A stretch of DNA of 9,143 nt from Pseudomonadota bacterium (GTDB lineage: Bacteria; Pseudomonadota; Gammaproteobacteria; Pseudomonadales; UBA5518). The notes beneath the pieces were generated by a model that ran no database searches, was not told where the DNA came from, and was given only the letters and a program-made list of their open reading frames with translations. The stretch's first letter is position 1, and every line of letters starts with the position of its first letter. Positions 1-7,140 of this stretch are shown one piece after another. The stretch is from contig JAKJFB010000094.1 of the NCBI GenBank assembly GCA_022705125.1, positions 1 to 9,143 of the forward strand. Reading direction: 5' to 3'. Position numbers and translations under genes: made by a program.

Positions 1-110
1 GGATCCGCGCCGTTGGCCGCCACGCGGGCAGGACCCGCCGGGGGTGGCGCGCGCACATCGCCCGCGACAGGCAACGACAATACGGCAGGAATCAGGACAG
101 CTGGGGGCAT
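1..110 (-). CDS. fliK: Flagellar hook-length control protein FliK, N-terminal fragment (cut by window edge)
   Basis: This is the 5' end of a minus-strand gene that runs off the left edge. ATG at 110-108 is preceded by GGAG at 121-118 with a 7-base spacer, which decides the start. The 36 visible codons give a protein beginning MPPAVLIPAVLSLPVAGD, followed by an Ala/Pro-rich stretch. FliK N-termini are poorly conserved and rich in Ala, Pro and Gln, so the sequence alone does not prove identity. The call rests on position: in many gammaproteobacteria fliK directly follows fliJ, and here the gap is 61 bases. FliK is an exported ruler that measures hook length and switches the export gate to filament substrates. 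A competing ATG at 131-133 in another frame gives a Cys/Arg-rich product that looks non-coding. Confidence 0.6.
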   Translation of the reverse strand, partial: MPPAVLIPAVLSLPVAGDVRAPPPAGPARVAANGAD

Positions 111-171
111 CGTCGGTCTCCGGGCGCGCCATGCGTTGGACGGACCTATGCAACCGCCGCGCCAGCGTCCC

Positions 172-624
172 TTACGTCCCGGGCTCCGCGTCCAGGGGAT
201 CGATGCGCCGCGGCAGGTCGTCCATCAGCTTCTGCAGGCGCCGGGCGGCCTCGCGCTCCTCGTCGGCGCGCGCCCGCGCGGCGAGATCCTCGAACATGCG
301 CTGGCGGTTGCGCACCGCGCGCCACTGCGCGGCACTCAGCACGGACTGCTCGCGCGCGGTGCCAACCGCGCGCTCCTGGATCGCCAGCGAGCCGGCGAGG
401 CTGGCGCGGAACGCGCCGAGCTGCGCCAGTTGCGCCCCGGCAATGCCCTGGCGACCGCTTTCGAGCCAGCGAGTGGCGTATTCCTGTTCGTAGGATTCCA
501 GCTGTTGCTGCTGCTGCTCGCGCCGCAGCAGCTCGCGGTTGGCCTGCGCCAGGCGCTCGCGCGCGCCGCGCTCGGCGAGCTGCACCAGCTGCACCAGCGT
601 CTGCAGGCGCTGGGAACGCTTCAC
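172..624 (-). CDS. fliJ: Flagellar export protein FliJ
   Basis: FliJ is a small soluble coiled-coil protein of the flagellar type III export apparatus. In the family it sits in the centre of the FliI ATPase ring, resembling the F1 gamma subunit, and links it to the export gate protein FlhA. The product is 150 aa, close to the usual size of about 147. It is almost entirely charged, Gln-rich and Leu-heptad sequence with no membrane segment, including a QQQQQ run near residues 38-42, as expected for two long antiparallel helices. The start is GTG at 624-622. It overlaps the fliI stop as GTGA and has no strong Shine-Dalgarno sequence, so translation is probably coupled to fliI. The primary sequence of this family is weakly conserved, and the call draws on position immediately after fliI as well as composition. 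Confidence 0.88.
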   Translation of the reverse strand: MKRSQRLQTLVQLVQLAERGARERLAQANRELLRREQQQQQLESYEQEYATRWLESGRQGIAGAQLAQLGAFRASLAGSLAIQERAVGTAREQSVLSAAQWRAVRNRQRMFEDLAARARADEEREAARRLQKLMDDLPRRIDPLDAEPGT

Positions 625-2030
625 GGGGCGCTGCCCTGCGCCTCGGCAGCGGGCCGCAGGATGCGACGCGTTGCGGGCGGCGCGGCGCGCGCTTCCGTGC
701 CGGAGTTGAACAGCGCGTCGAGCTGCGCGACGCTGGCGTCGAAGCTGACCCGTTCGTCCAGCGCCTGCTGCAGGTAGCGGCGCATCGAGGGCATGCGCGC
801 CACCGCGCGGTCCGTGTCCTCGTCGCTGCCGGCCGCGTAGGCGCCCACGCTGATCAGGTCGCGGTTCTGCTGGAAGCGCGCGTGCAGCTTCTTGAACTCC
901 TGCGCCACCTGCCGGTGCGACGGTGTCGTGATCGCCGGCATGGCGCGCGAGATCGAGGCCTCGACATCGACCGCCGGATATTGTCCTTCCTCGGCCAGCG
1001 CCCGAGACAGCACCACGTGGCCATCGAGAATCGCACGCGCGGCGTCGGCAACCGGATCCTGCAGGTCGTCGCCCTCGGCGAGCACCGTGTAGAAGGCCGT
1101 GATCGAGCCGCGCCCCTCCTCGCTGTTGCCGGCGCGCTCGACCAGGTCGGGAATGCGCGCGAACACCGAGGGCGGGTAGCCGCGCGTCGCCGGCGGCTCG
1201 CCGACCGCGAGCCCGATCTCGCGCTGCGCCTGCGCGTAACGTGTCAGCGAATCCATCAGCAGCAGCACGTCGCGGCCGCGATCGCGAAAATCCTCGGCGA
1301 TGCGCGTCGCCAGCCGCGCGCAGCGCATGCGCATCAGCGGCGCGTCGTCGGCGGGCGAGACCACGACCACGGCGCGGCGCATGCCCTCCTCGCCGAGGAT
1401 GTCCTCGATGAACTCGCGCGCCTCGCGACCGCGCTCGCCGACCAGCCCGACCACCGTGACGTCGGCCTCCGTGAAACGCGTCATCATGCCGAGCAGCATG
1501 CTCTTGCCCACGCCGCTGCCGGCGAAGATGCCGAGCCGCTGGCCGCGCCCGACCGTCAGCAGGGCGTTGATCGAGCGCACGCCCACGTCGAGCGGGCGGC
1601 GAATGGGCGCGCGGTGCAGGGGATTGATGGGACGCCCGTCGAGCGCGGTGTAATGCACCTCCCTGAGCGGGCCGTGCCCGTCGATCGGTTCGCCCGAACC
1701 GTCGAGCACGCGCCCGAGCAGCCCGTCGCCGCCCGGCGACTCGGCGGCTTCCGCGACGGGTCGCACGCGCAGGCCCGGGCGCAGCCCGGTGACCCGCGCC
1801 GCGGGCATCAGGAACACGCGCTCGCCGTTGAAACCGACCACCTCGGCCTGCACGGGGGGCACGCCGGGCGCACGGATCAGGCAACGCTGGCCGAGCGCGC
1901 AGTTCAATCCCGTTGCCTCCAGCGTCATGCCGACCACGCGGGTCAGCGTGCCCTCGGCGACCGCGGCGCAGTCATGGCGGATCCGCCGCCCGGCGGCACG
2001 CACGAACTGCGCGAGCGCACTCTCGCTCAT
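621..2030 (-). CDS. fliI: Flagellum-specific ATP synthase / export ATPase FliI
   Basis: FliI is the cytoplasmic ATPase of the flagellar type III export system, related to the F1 beta subunit. It forms a hexamer, binds FliH and FliJ, and helps deliver and unfold export substrates. The product is 469 aa, a normal length. Visible motifs are the Walker A loop AGSGVGKS at residues 170-177, the GER segment with its catalytic glutamate at about 198-200, the Walker B strand VLLLMD at 255-260, and the alpha/beta ATPase signature [10 protein letters not shown] at 352-361. A beta-barrel N-terminal domain occupies roughly residues 20-95. The ATG at 2030-2028 overlaps the fliH stop as ATGA, the usual sign of translational coupling, with only a weak G-rich stretch upstream. 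The T3SS homologue SctN is unlikely given the flagellar neighbours. Confidence 0.97.
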   Translation of the reverse strand: MSESALAQFVRAAGRRIRHDCAAVAEGTLTRVVGMTLEATGLNCALGQRCLIRAPGVPPVQAEVVGFNGERVFLMPAARVTGLRPGLRVRPVAEAAESPGGDGLLGRVLDGSGEPIDGHGPLREVHYTALDGRPINPLHRAPIRRPLDVGVRSINALLTVGRGQRLGIFAGSGVGKSMLLGMMTRFTEADVTVVGLVGERGREAREFIEDILGEEGMRRAVVVVSPADDAPLMRMRCARLATRIAEDFRDRGRDVLLLMDSLTRYAQAQREIGLAVGEPPATRGYPPSVFARIPDLVERAGNSEEGRGSITAFYTVLAEGDDLQDPVADAARAILDGHVVLSRALAEEGQYPAVDVEASISRAMPAITTPSHRQVAQEFKKLHARFQQNRDLISVGAYAAGSDEDTDRAVARMPSMRRYLQQALDERVSFDASVAQLDALFNSGTEARAAPPATRRILRPAAEAQGSAP

Positions 2031-2806
2031 GCGCCCCCGGCAGCCGCGCCGGTGCGGCCGAGGAACTGTTCGAGAATCGCGCCGAGGCGCGCCGACTGGC
2101 GAAAATCCACGAGCGACTCGGCAGACTCGACGCGGCAATCGCCGGGCGCCAGCGTTGCATCGACGAGCAGTGCCGGCACCGCCTCGCCGGCGCCGAAGTC
2201 CTCCAGCAAGGCGCGGTCGGCGGCGCTGACATACACACGCACGTTGCGCGCGCCGAGCGGCAGCGCCGCCAGCGCCTCCTCGATCACGTGCGCGACGCTC
2301 TGCGGCTGGATCGCCAGCTCGGCGCGGATCACCGCCCGCGCGATCTGCGCCGTCACTTCCAGCACGGCCTCGCGCAGCTCCTGTTCCTGTCCGAGCAGCG
2401 GCCGGTGCAGGCTCTCGAGCAGCCCGGCGAAGCGCCCCGCGGCCTCCTCCAGGTACTTGCGTCCGGCCGCCAGGCCTTCGGTGTGGCCCGCCTCGTAGCC
2501 CTCCTGCCGGCCGCGCGCGCAGCCCTCGTCGTAACCTTCGCGGCGCCCTTCCTCCGCGGCCTGGCGCACGATGGCCTCGAGCTCGGCCGCGCTCACCCCG
2601 CGCGCATAGCGGCCGGCCCTGATGTTCTCCTCGAGCTCGCGCTGGAACGACTCCCCGCGCACCATCTCGGCCGGTGCCGAGCCGGCGTCGATACGCCGCC
2701 CACCGGCGCTCTCGGCCCTGAGCACCACGCCCTCGGTGACCGCGGGCAGGGTCCACGCCGCGTAGGAAGCGCCGTTGCGGGCAGGAATGCGTCGTTGCTG
2801 GCTCAC
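2027..2806 (-). CDS. fliH: Flagellar assembly protein FliH (FliI regulator/stator)
   Basis: FliH dimers bind FliI, restrain its ATPase activity and anchor it to the C-ring via FliN. I chose GTG at 2806-2804 because a GGAGG at 2818-2814 lies 7 bases upstream of it. The alternative in-frame GTG at 2812-2810 is only 1 base from that site and would add two residues. The product is 259 aa. It has a variable N-terminus, then a helix with eight glycines at exact four-residue spacing (residues 87-115), matching the GxxxG repeat that marks FliH. A C-terminal FliH/HrpE-type domain follows (about 130-250) with [14 protein letters not shown] and a [10 protein letters not shown] segment. The gap to fliG is 25 bases, and its stop overlaps the fliI start. 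Confidence 0.93.
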   Translation of the reverse strand: MSQQRRIPARNGASYAAWTLPAVTEGVVLRAESAGGRRIDAGSAPAEMVRGESFQRELEENIRAGRYARGVSAAELEAIVRQAAEEGRREGYDEGCARGRQEGYEAGHTEGLAAGRKYLEEAAGRFAGLLESLHRPLLGQEQELREAVLEVTAQIARAVIRAELAIQPQSVAHVIEEALAALPLGARNVRVYVSAADRALLEDFGAGEAVPALLVDATLAPGDCRVESAESLVDFRQSARLGAILEQFLGRTGAAAGGA

Positions 2807-2831
2807 CGGCACGCCTCCGGGCGCACCACGG

Positions 2832-3854
2832 TCATATCATCGCCTCGGCGCTGGCGCCGAGCGTGATCTCACCGGCATCGGCCATGCGCCGCGCCACCGC
2901 GAGGATCTCGCGCTGCGCGTTCTCGACATCGCTGACGCGCACCGGCCCCTTGGCCTCGAGATCGTCGCGCAGCAGCTCGCCGGCACGCTTGGACATGTTG
3001 CCGAAGATCTTCTGCTTGAGCTCGTCGTCGGCGGCCTTCAGCGCGAGCACCAGCACGTCGGACGACACCTCGCGCAGCAGCGCCTGGATGCCCTGGGCGT
3101 CGACGTTCTTGAGGTCGTCGAAAACGAACATCAGGTCCTGGATCTTGTTGCCCAGCGACTCGTCCGCCTCCTTGATGTGGTCCATCAGCTGCTGTTCGGC
3201 CGCGCTCTCGAAGTTGTTCATGATCTCGGCGGCGAACTTCACGCCGCCGAGGAAATGTCCCTGCGGCAGGCCCGAACCGGTGAGCTCGCCCTCGACGATC
3301 TTGTTCAGCTCCTGCAACGCCGAGGCGTTCACGGTCTCCATCGTGGCGATGCGCATCAGCAGGTCGGTGCGCGCCTTGTCCGGGAACTGCGCCAGCACCT
3401 CGGCGGCCTGCTCGGGATACAGGTACGACAGGATCACGGCCTGGATCTGGGGGTGCTCGCCACGGATCGTGTTCGCGACCAGCTTGGGATTCATCCAGCG
3501 CAGTCCCTCGAGCCCCTTGGTCTTGTCGCTCATCAGGATGTGGTCGATCACCGTGGCGGCGCGCTCCTCGCCGAGCGCCTCGATCAGCACGTTGCGGATA
3601 TAGGTTTCGGTGCCCACGCCGAGCCCCGTGGCCGCCCCCGCCTCGACCAGCACCTGCTCCATCACCAGCGCCACGTCCGCGGATTTCACGTCGCTCATGT
3701 TCGCCATCTGCGCGCCGACCTTCTGCAATTCCTTCGGCGTGAGGTGGCGCATGATGCTCGCGGCGTTCGACTCGCCGACCGACAGCAGCAGGATCGCCGC
3801 CTGCTCGATGGGCTTGAGGTGCTCGATACCGGCCTTTTCCTCACTCACTGTCAC
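2832..3854 (-). CDS. fliG: Flagellar motor switch protein FliG
   Basis: FliG forms the top of the C-ring. It binds the MS ring (FliF) through its N-terminus and FliM through the middle domain, and meets the MotA stator through its C-terminal domain to produce torque. The product is 340 aa, as expected. The middle-domain EHPQ motif is at 133-136, followed by ILSYLYPEQAAEVLAQFP. The C-terminal torque domain has MFVFDDL at 242-248 and the charged helix LKNVDAQGIQALLREV, and then LALKAADDELKQKIFGNMSKRA. The start is uncertain: GTG at 3854-3852 overlaps fliF by 14 bases, and GTG at 3848-3846 (starting VSEEKAG) overlaps by 8. Neither has a clear Shine-Dalgarno sequence, so coupling to fliF is likely. 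Confidence 0.97.
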   Translation of the reverse strand: MTVSEEKAGIEHLKPIEQAAILLLSVGESNAASIMRHLTPKELQKVGAQMANMSDVKSADVALVMEQVLVEAGAATGLGVGTETYIRNVLIEALGEERAATVIDHILMSDKTKGLEGLRWMNPKLVANTIRGEHPQIQAVILSYLYPEQAAEVLAQFPDKARTDLLMRIATMETVNASALQELNKIVEGELTGSGLPQGHFLGGVKFAAEIMNNFESAAEQQLMDHIKEADESLGNKIQDLMFVFDDLKNVDAQGIQALLREVSSDVLVLALKAADDELKQKIFGNMSKRAGELLRDDLEAKGPVRVSDVENAQREILAVARRMADAGEITLGASAEAMI

Positions 3855-5565
3855 GCACCCACTTGCGCACCACCTGTGCCACGCGCTCGGCGTCGCTCTC
3901 GACCATCGACTGCACCGCCGACAACCGCGCCCGGTATTCGCGTCCCGGGGCCGCGAGCAGCAGCGCCTCGCCCTGCCCCTCGCTCACCCGCTGCTGCGTC
4001 GTCGCCTCAAGCCGCACCCGCTCCTCGCGATGGCGGTCCTCGAGCGCGCGCAACTGCTTCACGTTGCTGCTGAGCGAGCGTAGCACGGGCCGCACCACCG
4101 CGAGCAGCACCGCCAGCACCAGCAGCGCCGCCAGCACCTGGCGCACCACCGGGAGGAACCAGTCCTGCTGCCAGAACGGTACCGCCTCCAGCGCCGACTC
4201 CGTCGCCGGCAGGTCGAAGAAGGCCGCGTTCACCACGTTGACGCTGTCGCCGCGCGCCGGATCGTAGCCGACGGCATCGCGCACCAGCGTCGTCACGCGC
4301 TCGAGCGCAGCATCGTCCCACGGCAGGTTCTCGCGCTCGCCGCTGTCGGCGTTCACGCGCACGCGATCGTCCAGCACCACGGCCACCGTGAGCCGGCGCA
4401 CGTTGCCCACCTGGTGGCGGGTGTGGCTGAGCGAGCGGTCGACCTCGTAATTGCGCGTCGACTCGGTGCGCACGTTGCGCGGCGCCGCCGGGGCCGCGGG
4501 CTCCCCGGCCGGCGCGGCAGTCACCACCTCGGGTGCGGCGCCCGCAACGGGGGGCTGGTTGCTGAGCGCGCCCGGAATGCCCGCGCCGGCATCGCCGGGG
4601 ACGCGCTGCTCGTCGAGTCGCCGCTCGCTGCGCAGCGCCGGGAGATCGGGGTTGTAGATCTCGTCGGTCTGCTCGACCGCAGTGAAATCCACGTCGGCCG
4701 TCACCTCGGCCTTGTAGCGCCCGCCGCCGACGATGGGATCGAGGATGCGGTGCACGCGCTGCACCAGCTGGTCCTCGAGCTTCGCGGTGTAGGCGAGCTG
4801 CCGGGTGGCGGCCACCGCCTCGGCGTCGTCGCCGAAATTCGACACCAGCTTGCCCTTCTGGTCCACGATGGTGACGTCCGCGAGATCGAGATCCGGCACG
4901 CTGGAGGCGACGAGGTTGCCGATCGCGCGCACCTGTCCTTCCTGCAGCGTTCGCCCGGGCTGCAGCTCGAGCAGCACCGAGGCGCTGGGCCGGCGCTGGT
5001 CGCGCACGAACGCGGACCGCTCGGGAATCGCGAGGTGCACGCGCGCGGCGCGCACGCTGGCGATGCTGCCGATGGTGCGCGCGAGCTCGCCTTCGAGGCT
5101 GTGGCGATAGCGCGCGGTTTCCATGAACTGGCTGGTGCCGATGCCCTGCTCCTTGTCGAGCATCTCGAAGCCGACCGCGCGCTGGTTCGGCATCCCGGCC
5201 TCGGCGAGCAGCAGGCGCGCATCGTGGAAGCGCGCGGACTCGACCAGCAGCGCGCCACTGTTCTCGTCGATGCGATAACGGATCCCGTTGGACTCGAGCA
5301 CCCCGACCACCGCGGCACCATCGAGGTTCTCCAGGCTGCCGTAGAGCGGGCGCATGTCGGAGCCCTGTGTCCACAGCACCAGCCACACCGCCAGCGCCAC
5401 GCTGGCCGCCAGGCCGACGATCACGCCCACCTGCCGCGGAATCGACAGGCCGGCAATGCCGGCGACATAGGGATTGAGCGGCGCCACGTACGCGGCGCTG
5501 CCGCCGGCGCCACCCCCCGCCACCGCCGGCAACTGCGAACCGGCGTCCTGTTCGGTATCTGCCAT
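3841..5565 (-). CDS. fliF: Flagellar M-ring (MS-ring) protein FliF
   Basis: FliF is the inner-membrane ring protein on which the flagellum is built; it houses the export gate and carries FliG on its cytoplasmic face. The product is 574 aa, typical for the family (about 560-600). Transmembrane segment 1 is at about residues 46-65 and segment 2 at about 473-491. Between them are periplasmic YscJ/FliF-like domains, with the region around GFEMLDKEQGIGTSQFMETA (132-151) and RAARVHLAIPE (172-182). The conserved PGALSNQPP motif is at 331-339, followed by an Ala/Pro-rich linker to about 362. The C-terminal tail (residues 540-574) is the FliG-binding part. ATG at 5565-5563 follows GAGG at 5573-5570 with a short spacer. 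The gap to fliE is 32 bases. Confidence 0.98.
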   Translation of the reverse strand: MADTEQDAGSQLPAVAGGGAGGSAAYVAPLNPYVAGIAGLSIPRQVGVIVGLAASVALAVWLVLWTQGSDMRPLYGSLENLDGAAVVGVLESNGIRYRIDENSGALLVESARFHDARLLLAEAGMPNQRAVGFEMLDKEQGIGTSQFMETARYRHSLEGELARTIGSIASVRAARVHLAIPERSAFVRDQRRPSASVLLELQPGRTLQEGQVRAIGNLVASSVPDLDLADVTIVDQKGKLVSNFGDDAEAVAATRQLAYTAKLEDQLVQRVHRILDPIVGGGRYKAEVTADVDFTAVEQTDEIYNPDLPALRSERRLDEQRVPGDAGAGIPGALSNQPPVAGAAPEVVTAAPAGEPAAPAAPRNVRTESTRNYEVDRSLSHTRHQVGNVRRLTVAVVLDDRVRVNADSGERENLPWDDAALERVTTLVRDAVGYDPARGDSVNVVNAAFFDLPATESALEAVPFWQQDWFLPVVRQVLAALLVLAVLLAVVRPVLRSLSSNVKQLRALEDRHREERVRLEATTQQRVSEGQGEALLLAAPGREYRARLSAVQSMVESDAERVAQVVRKWVRDSE

Positions 5566-5576
5566 GCCCCCTCAGG

Positions 5577-5598
5577 CCCCCTGCGCGTAGACCGGCAT
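5577..5598 (-). repeat. Short tandem duplication at the fliE stop with an 8-codon micro-ORF
   Basis: On the minus strand the last fliE codons and stop read ATGCCGGTCTG, immediately followed by ATGCCGGTCTA. This is a tandem repeat of 10 identical bases with an 11-base period; the first copy ends inside the fliE stop and the entry marks the second copy and its continuation. The second copy starts with an ATG overlapping the fliE stop (TGATG). It opens a frame MPVYAQGA that ends in TGA at 5574-5572, right at the fliF ribosome binding site. This may be an accident of the duplication, or it may keep ribosomes moving from fliE to fliF. No function is claimed. Confidence 0.5.
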
Positions 5599-5954
5599 CA
5601 GACCGGCATGTTCATGATTTCCTTGTACGCATCGACCAGCTTGTTGCGCACCTGCGTCATGGCCTCGAAGGCGACGCTGGATTTTTCCGCCGCGACCATG
5701 ACCTGCGTGAGACTCACGCCTGGCTGGCCGAGCTCGTAACCCTCGCGCAGCGTGTTGGCCTGCTGCTGCACGGCGTTGACGCTGTCGATGGCCTGGCTGA
5801 ACAGCTCGCCGAAGGCCGGCGCCGGGGACTGCGGGCGCGCGAGCTGACCGGGCTCTATGCGCCCGGGCGCCACCTCGTGCAGGGGGCGTTGCATCTGCGC
5901 CTGGATGGCGCGCATCTGCGCCAGGACCTGGGTGATATCCGCTCGTTCGACCAT
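5598..5954 (-). CDS. fliE: Flagellar hook-basal body complex protein FliE
   Basis: FliE is a small exported protein that connects the MS ring to the rod and is needed for export of rod and hook proteins. The product is 118 aa against about 104 in enteric bacteria; the extra length is in the N-terminal half. The C-terminal half carries the family signature: FGELFSQAIDSVNAVQQQA at 48-66, GVSLTQVMVAAEKSSVAFEA at 79-98, and the ending VRNKLVDAYKEIMNMPV. There is no signal peptide, as expected for a type III export substrate. ATG at 5954-5952 has a strong AGGAGG five bases upstream. It is the first gene of the operon and lies behind a sigma-54 promoter match. The last codons are duplicated just after the stop (separate entry). 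Confidence 0.97.
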   Translation of the reverse strand: MVERADITQVLAQMRAIQAQMQRPLHEVAPGRIEPGQLARPQSPAPAFGELFSQAIDSVNAVQQQANTLREGYELGQPGVSLTQVMVAAEKSSVAFEAMTQVRNKLVDAYKEIMNMPV

Positions 5955-6133
5955 CGCGCCCTCCTGCCGGCTGCCGATCCGGCCCGATCCGCACCCGGCA
6001 TACCACGGTCATCGGGCCGGGCGACGGGAAATTGACGGAATCAGCGCGGGATCACGGTTCGGATCAGCACAAGCATTTTCCGGGCCAGCTGACGAGGTGC
6101 CGCGACACCCGCGCCGACGCGGATGGCGCTTGC
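5955..6133. other. Intergenic region between ttcA and fliE
   Basis: These 179 bases separate the ttcA stop from the fliE start, both on the minus strand. Apart from the sigma-54 promoter and the fliE ribosome binding site, I see no open frame with coding character. I see only short GC-rich inverted repeats just downstream of ttcA, with 4-5 bp stems and no T-run, so no Rho-independent terminator for ttcA can be supported. Read-through from ttcA into the flagellar operon is possible. Confidence 0.6.
6072..6087 (-). promoter_or_regulatory. Sigma-54 (RpoN) promoter of the fliE operon
   Basis: The minus strand reads TGGCCCGGAAAATGCT. Against the RpoN consensus TGGCACG-N4-TTGCW it has the invariant GG (-24) and GC (-12) at the exact spacing. 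It differs only at the A of TGGCA and the first T of TTGC. Transcription would begin near 6061, leaving about 107 bases of leader before fliE. In Pseudomonas and Vibrio relatives fliE is a known sigma-54-dependent class II flagellar promoter activated by FleQ/FleR- or FlrC-type regulators; no such regulator gene is in this window. The enhancer sites were not identified. Confidence 0.75.
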
Positions 6134-6973
6134 TCAGCCGACGTTGACGGCGCGGATCAGGGCTTCGGCGCGCGGGCGCGCGCGCAGGGAGGCGAAATCG
6201 AACAGCGTGGTGTCGGCGAGCTGCGAGGGCGCGACGTTGGCGATCGAGGCGAAGATCGACTCGATGCGTCCGGGATACGTGCGCTCCCAGTCGCGCAGCA
6301 TCTCCTTGACCGCCTGGCGCTGCAGGTTCTCCTGCGAGCCGCAGAGATTGCAGGGGATGATCGGGAAGCCGCGGCACGCCGCGTACTCGGCGAGATCCTC
6401 TTCGGTGCAGTAGGCGAGCGGACGGATCACCACGTTGTCGCCGTCGTCGCTGAGCAGCTTCGGGGGCATGGCCTTCAGCTTGCCGTTGAAGAACATGTTC
6501 AGGAACAGCGTCTCGATGATGTCGTCGCGATGGTGCCCGAGCGCGATCCGGGTGGCGCCGATCTCGCGCGCGAAGCTGTAGAGGTTGCCGCGGCGCAGGC
6601 GCGAGCAAAGCCCGCAGGTGGTCTTGCCCTCGGGGATCACCGACTTCACGATGCTGTAGGTGTCGCGCTCGAGGATGTGGTACTCGATGCCGATGGAATC
6701 CAGGTAGCGCGGCAGCACGTCCTCGGGGAATCCGGGCTGCTTCTGGTCGAGATTGACCGCGACCACCTCGAAGGGAACCGGCGCCGTCCGCTGCAGGTTC
6801 AAAAGGATGTCGAGCATCCCGTAGGAGTCCTTGCCTCCCGAGAGGCAGACCATCACGCGATCGCCCGCCTCGATCATCCGGTAGTCCTCGATCGCGCGGC
6901 CGACGTTGCGCCGCAGTCGCTTCTGCAGCTTGTTGAACTCGGTGCGGCTCTTGCGCGGGTCCGCGGGGGCCAC
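6134..6973 (-). CDS. ttcA: tRNA 2-thiocytidine(32) synthetase TtcA
   Basis: TtcA is a cytoplasmic ATP-dependent, iron-sulfur enzyme that thiolates cytidine 32 in the anticodon loop of certain tRNAs. The product is 279 aa. The PP-loop SGGKDS is at residues 45-50, where ATP activates the target base. There are two CxxC pairs, CGLC at 120-123 and CNLC at 208-211; family members use cysteines of these motifs to hold the [4Fe-4S] cluster. [17 protein letters not shown] at 146-162 is also characteristic of the TtcA/TilS-like N-type PP-loop group. The start is GTG at 6973-6971, with AGGAG seven bases upstream. It is divergent from mdh and lies upstream of the fliE operon on the same strand. TilS and MnmA are excluded by length and by the paired CxxC motifs. 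Confidence 0.97.
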   Translation of the reverse strand: MAPADPRKSRTEFNKLQKRLRRNVGRAIEDYRMIEAGDRVMVCLSGGKDSYGMLDILLNLQRTAPVPFEVVAVNLDQKQPGFPEDVLPRYLDSIGIEYHILERDTYSIVKSVIPEGKTTCGLCSRLRRGNLYSFAREIGATRIALGHHRDDIIETLFLNMFFNGKLKAMPPKLLSDDGDNVVIRPLAYCTEEDLAEYAACRGFPIIPCNLCGSQENLQRQAVKEMLRDWERTYPGRIESIFASIANVAPSQLADTTLFDFASLRARPRAEALIRAVNVG

Positions 6974-7005
6974 GGGGCTTCTCCTGGGTGCTGGTTCGGG
7001 CGGGC

Positions 7006-7011
7006 ATTCTA
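7006..7011 (-). promoter_or_regulatory. Possible -10 element of the ttcA promoter
   Basis: The minus strand has TAGAAT here, five of six matches to TATAAT. It would give a start point near 6999 and a leader of about 26 bases before the ttcA GTG. The -35 region 17 bases upstream (about 7029-7034, TGAATG) matches the consensus poorly, so the promoter is weak or needs an activator. It falls inside the inverted repeat at 7025-7040. Confidence 0.4.
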
Positions 7012-7024
7012 CATTGCTTGGGGG

Positions 7025-7040
7025 TCGGCATTCATGCCGA
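7025..7040. repeat. Perfect inverted repeat (7+7 bp) in the ttcA/mdh divergent promoter region
   Basis: TCGGCAT-TC-ATGCCGA is a perfect 7-bp inverted repeat with a 2-base centre. It lies 10 bases upstream of the mdh -35 hexamer and covers the expected ttcA -35 position. Its size and symmetry fit a dimeric regulator's operator. The 2-base loop argues against an RNA hairpin role, although a shorter stem with a larger loop could form. No regulator can be named. Confidence 0.5.
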
Positions 7041-7050
7041 GGGTTACGTG

Positions 7051-7079
7051 TTGGCTCAGGTGGGGCCAGGCGCTACAAT
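7051..7079 (+). promoter_or_regulatory. Sigma-70 promoter of mdh
   Basis: A -35 hexamer TTGGCT (7051-7056) and a -10 hexamer TACAAT (7074-7079) are separated by the optimal 17 bases. Transcription would start near 7086 and leave a leader of about 55 bases. The leader contains GCGGCC-C-GGCCGC (7095-7107), a GC-rich inverted repeat followed shortly by TTTT, before the mdh ribosome binding site AGGA at 7128-7131. Confidence 0.72.
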
Positions 7080-7140
7080 CGGCGCCCTCCGCGTGCGGCC
7101 CGGCCGCCGTTTTCCCTCCCAGTCGACAGGAACCCCCGAG

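Noticed and set aside
1..6. GGATCC at the very first base, suggesting a cloning-site boundary
   Set aside because: The same hexamer occurs at 1055-1060 and the right edge has no such site. It may reflect how the fragment was cut, but it is not a biological feature.
882..2498. Long plus-strand open frame (538 codons) opposite fliI and fliH
   Set aside because: Rich in Arg, Ala and His, with no recognisable domain, and fully antisense to two well-supported genes; a GC-driven shadow.
2775..4073. Plus-strand open frame of 432 codons opposite fliG
   Set aside because: Antisense to a clear fliG. The Leu/His/Asp-rich composition is typical of the reverse complement of GC-rich coding DNA.
4414..5739. 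Plus-strand open frame of 441 codons opposite fliF and fliE
   Set aside because: Overlaps two certain genes, has no family features and no convincing ribosome binding site.
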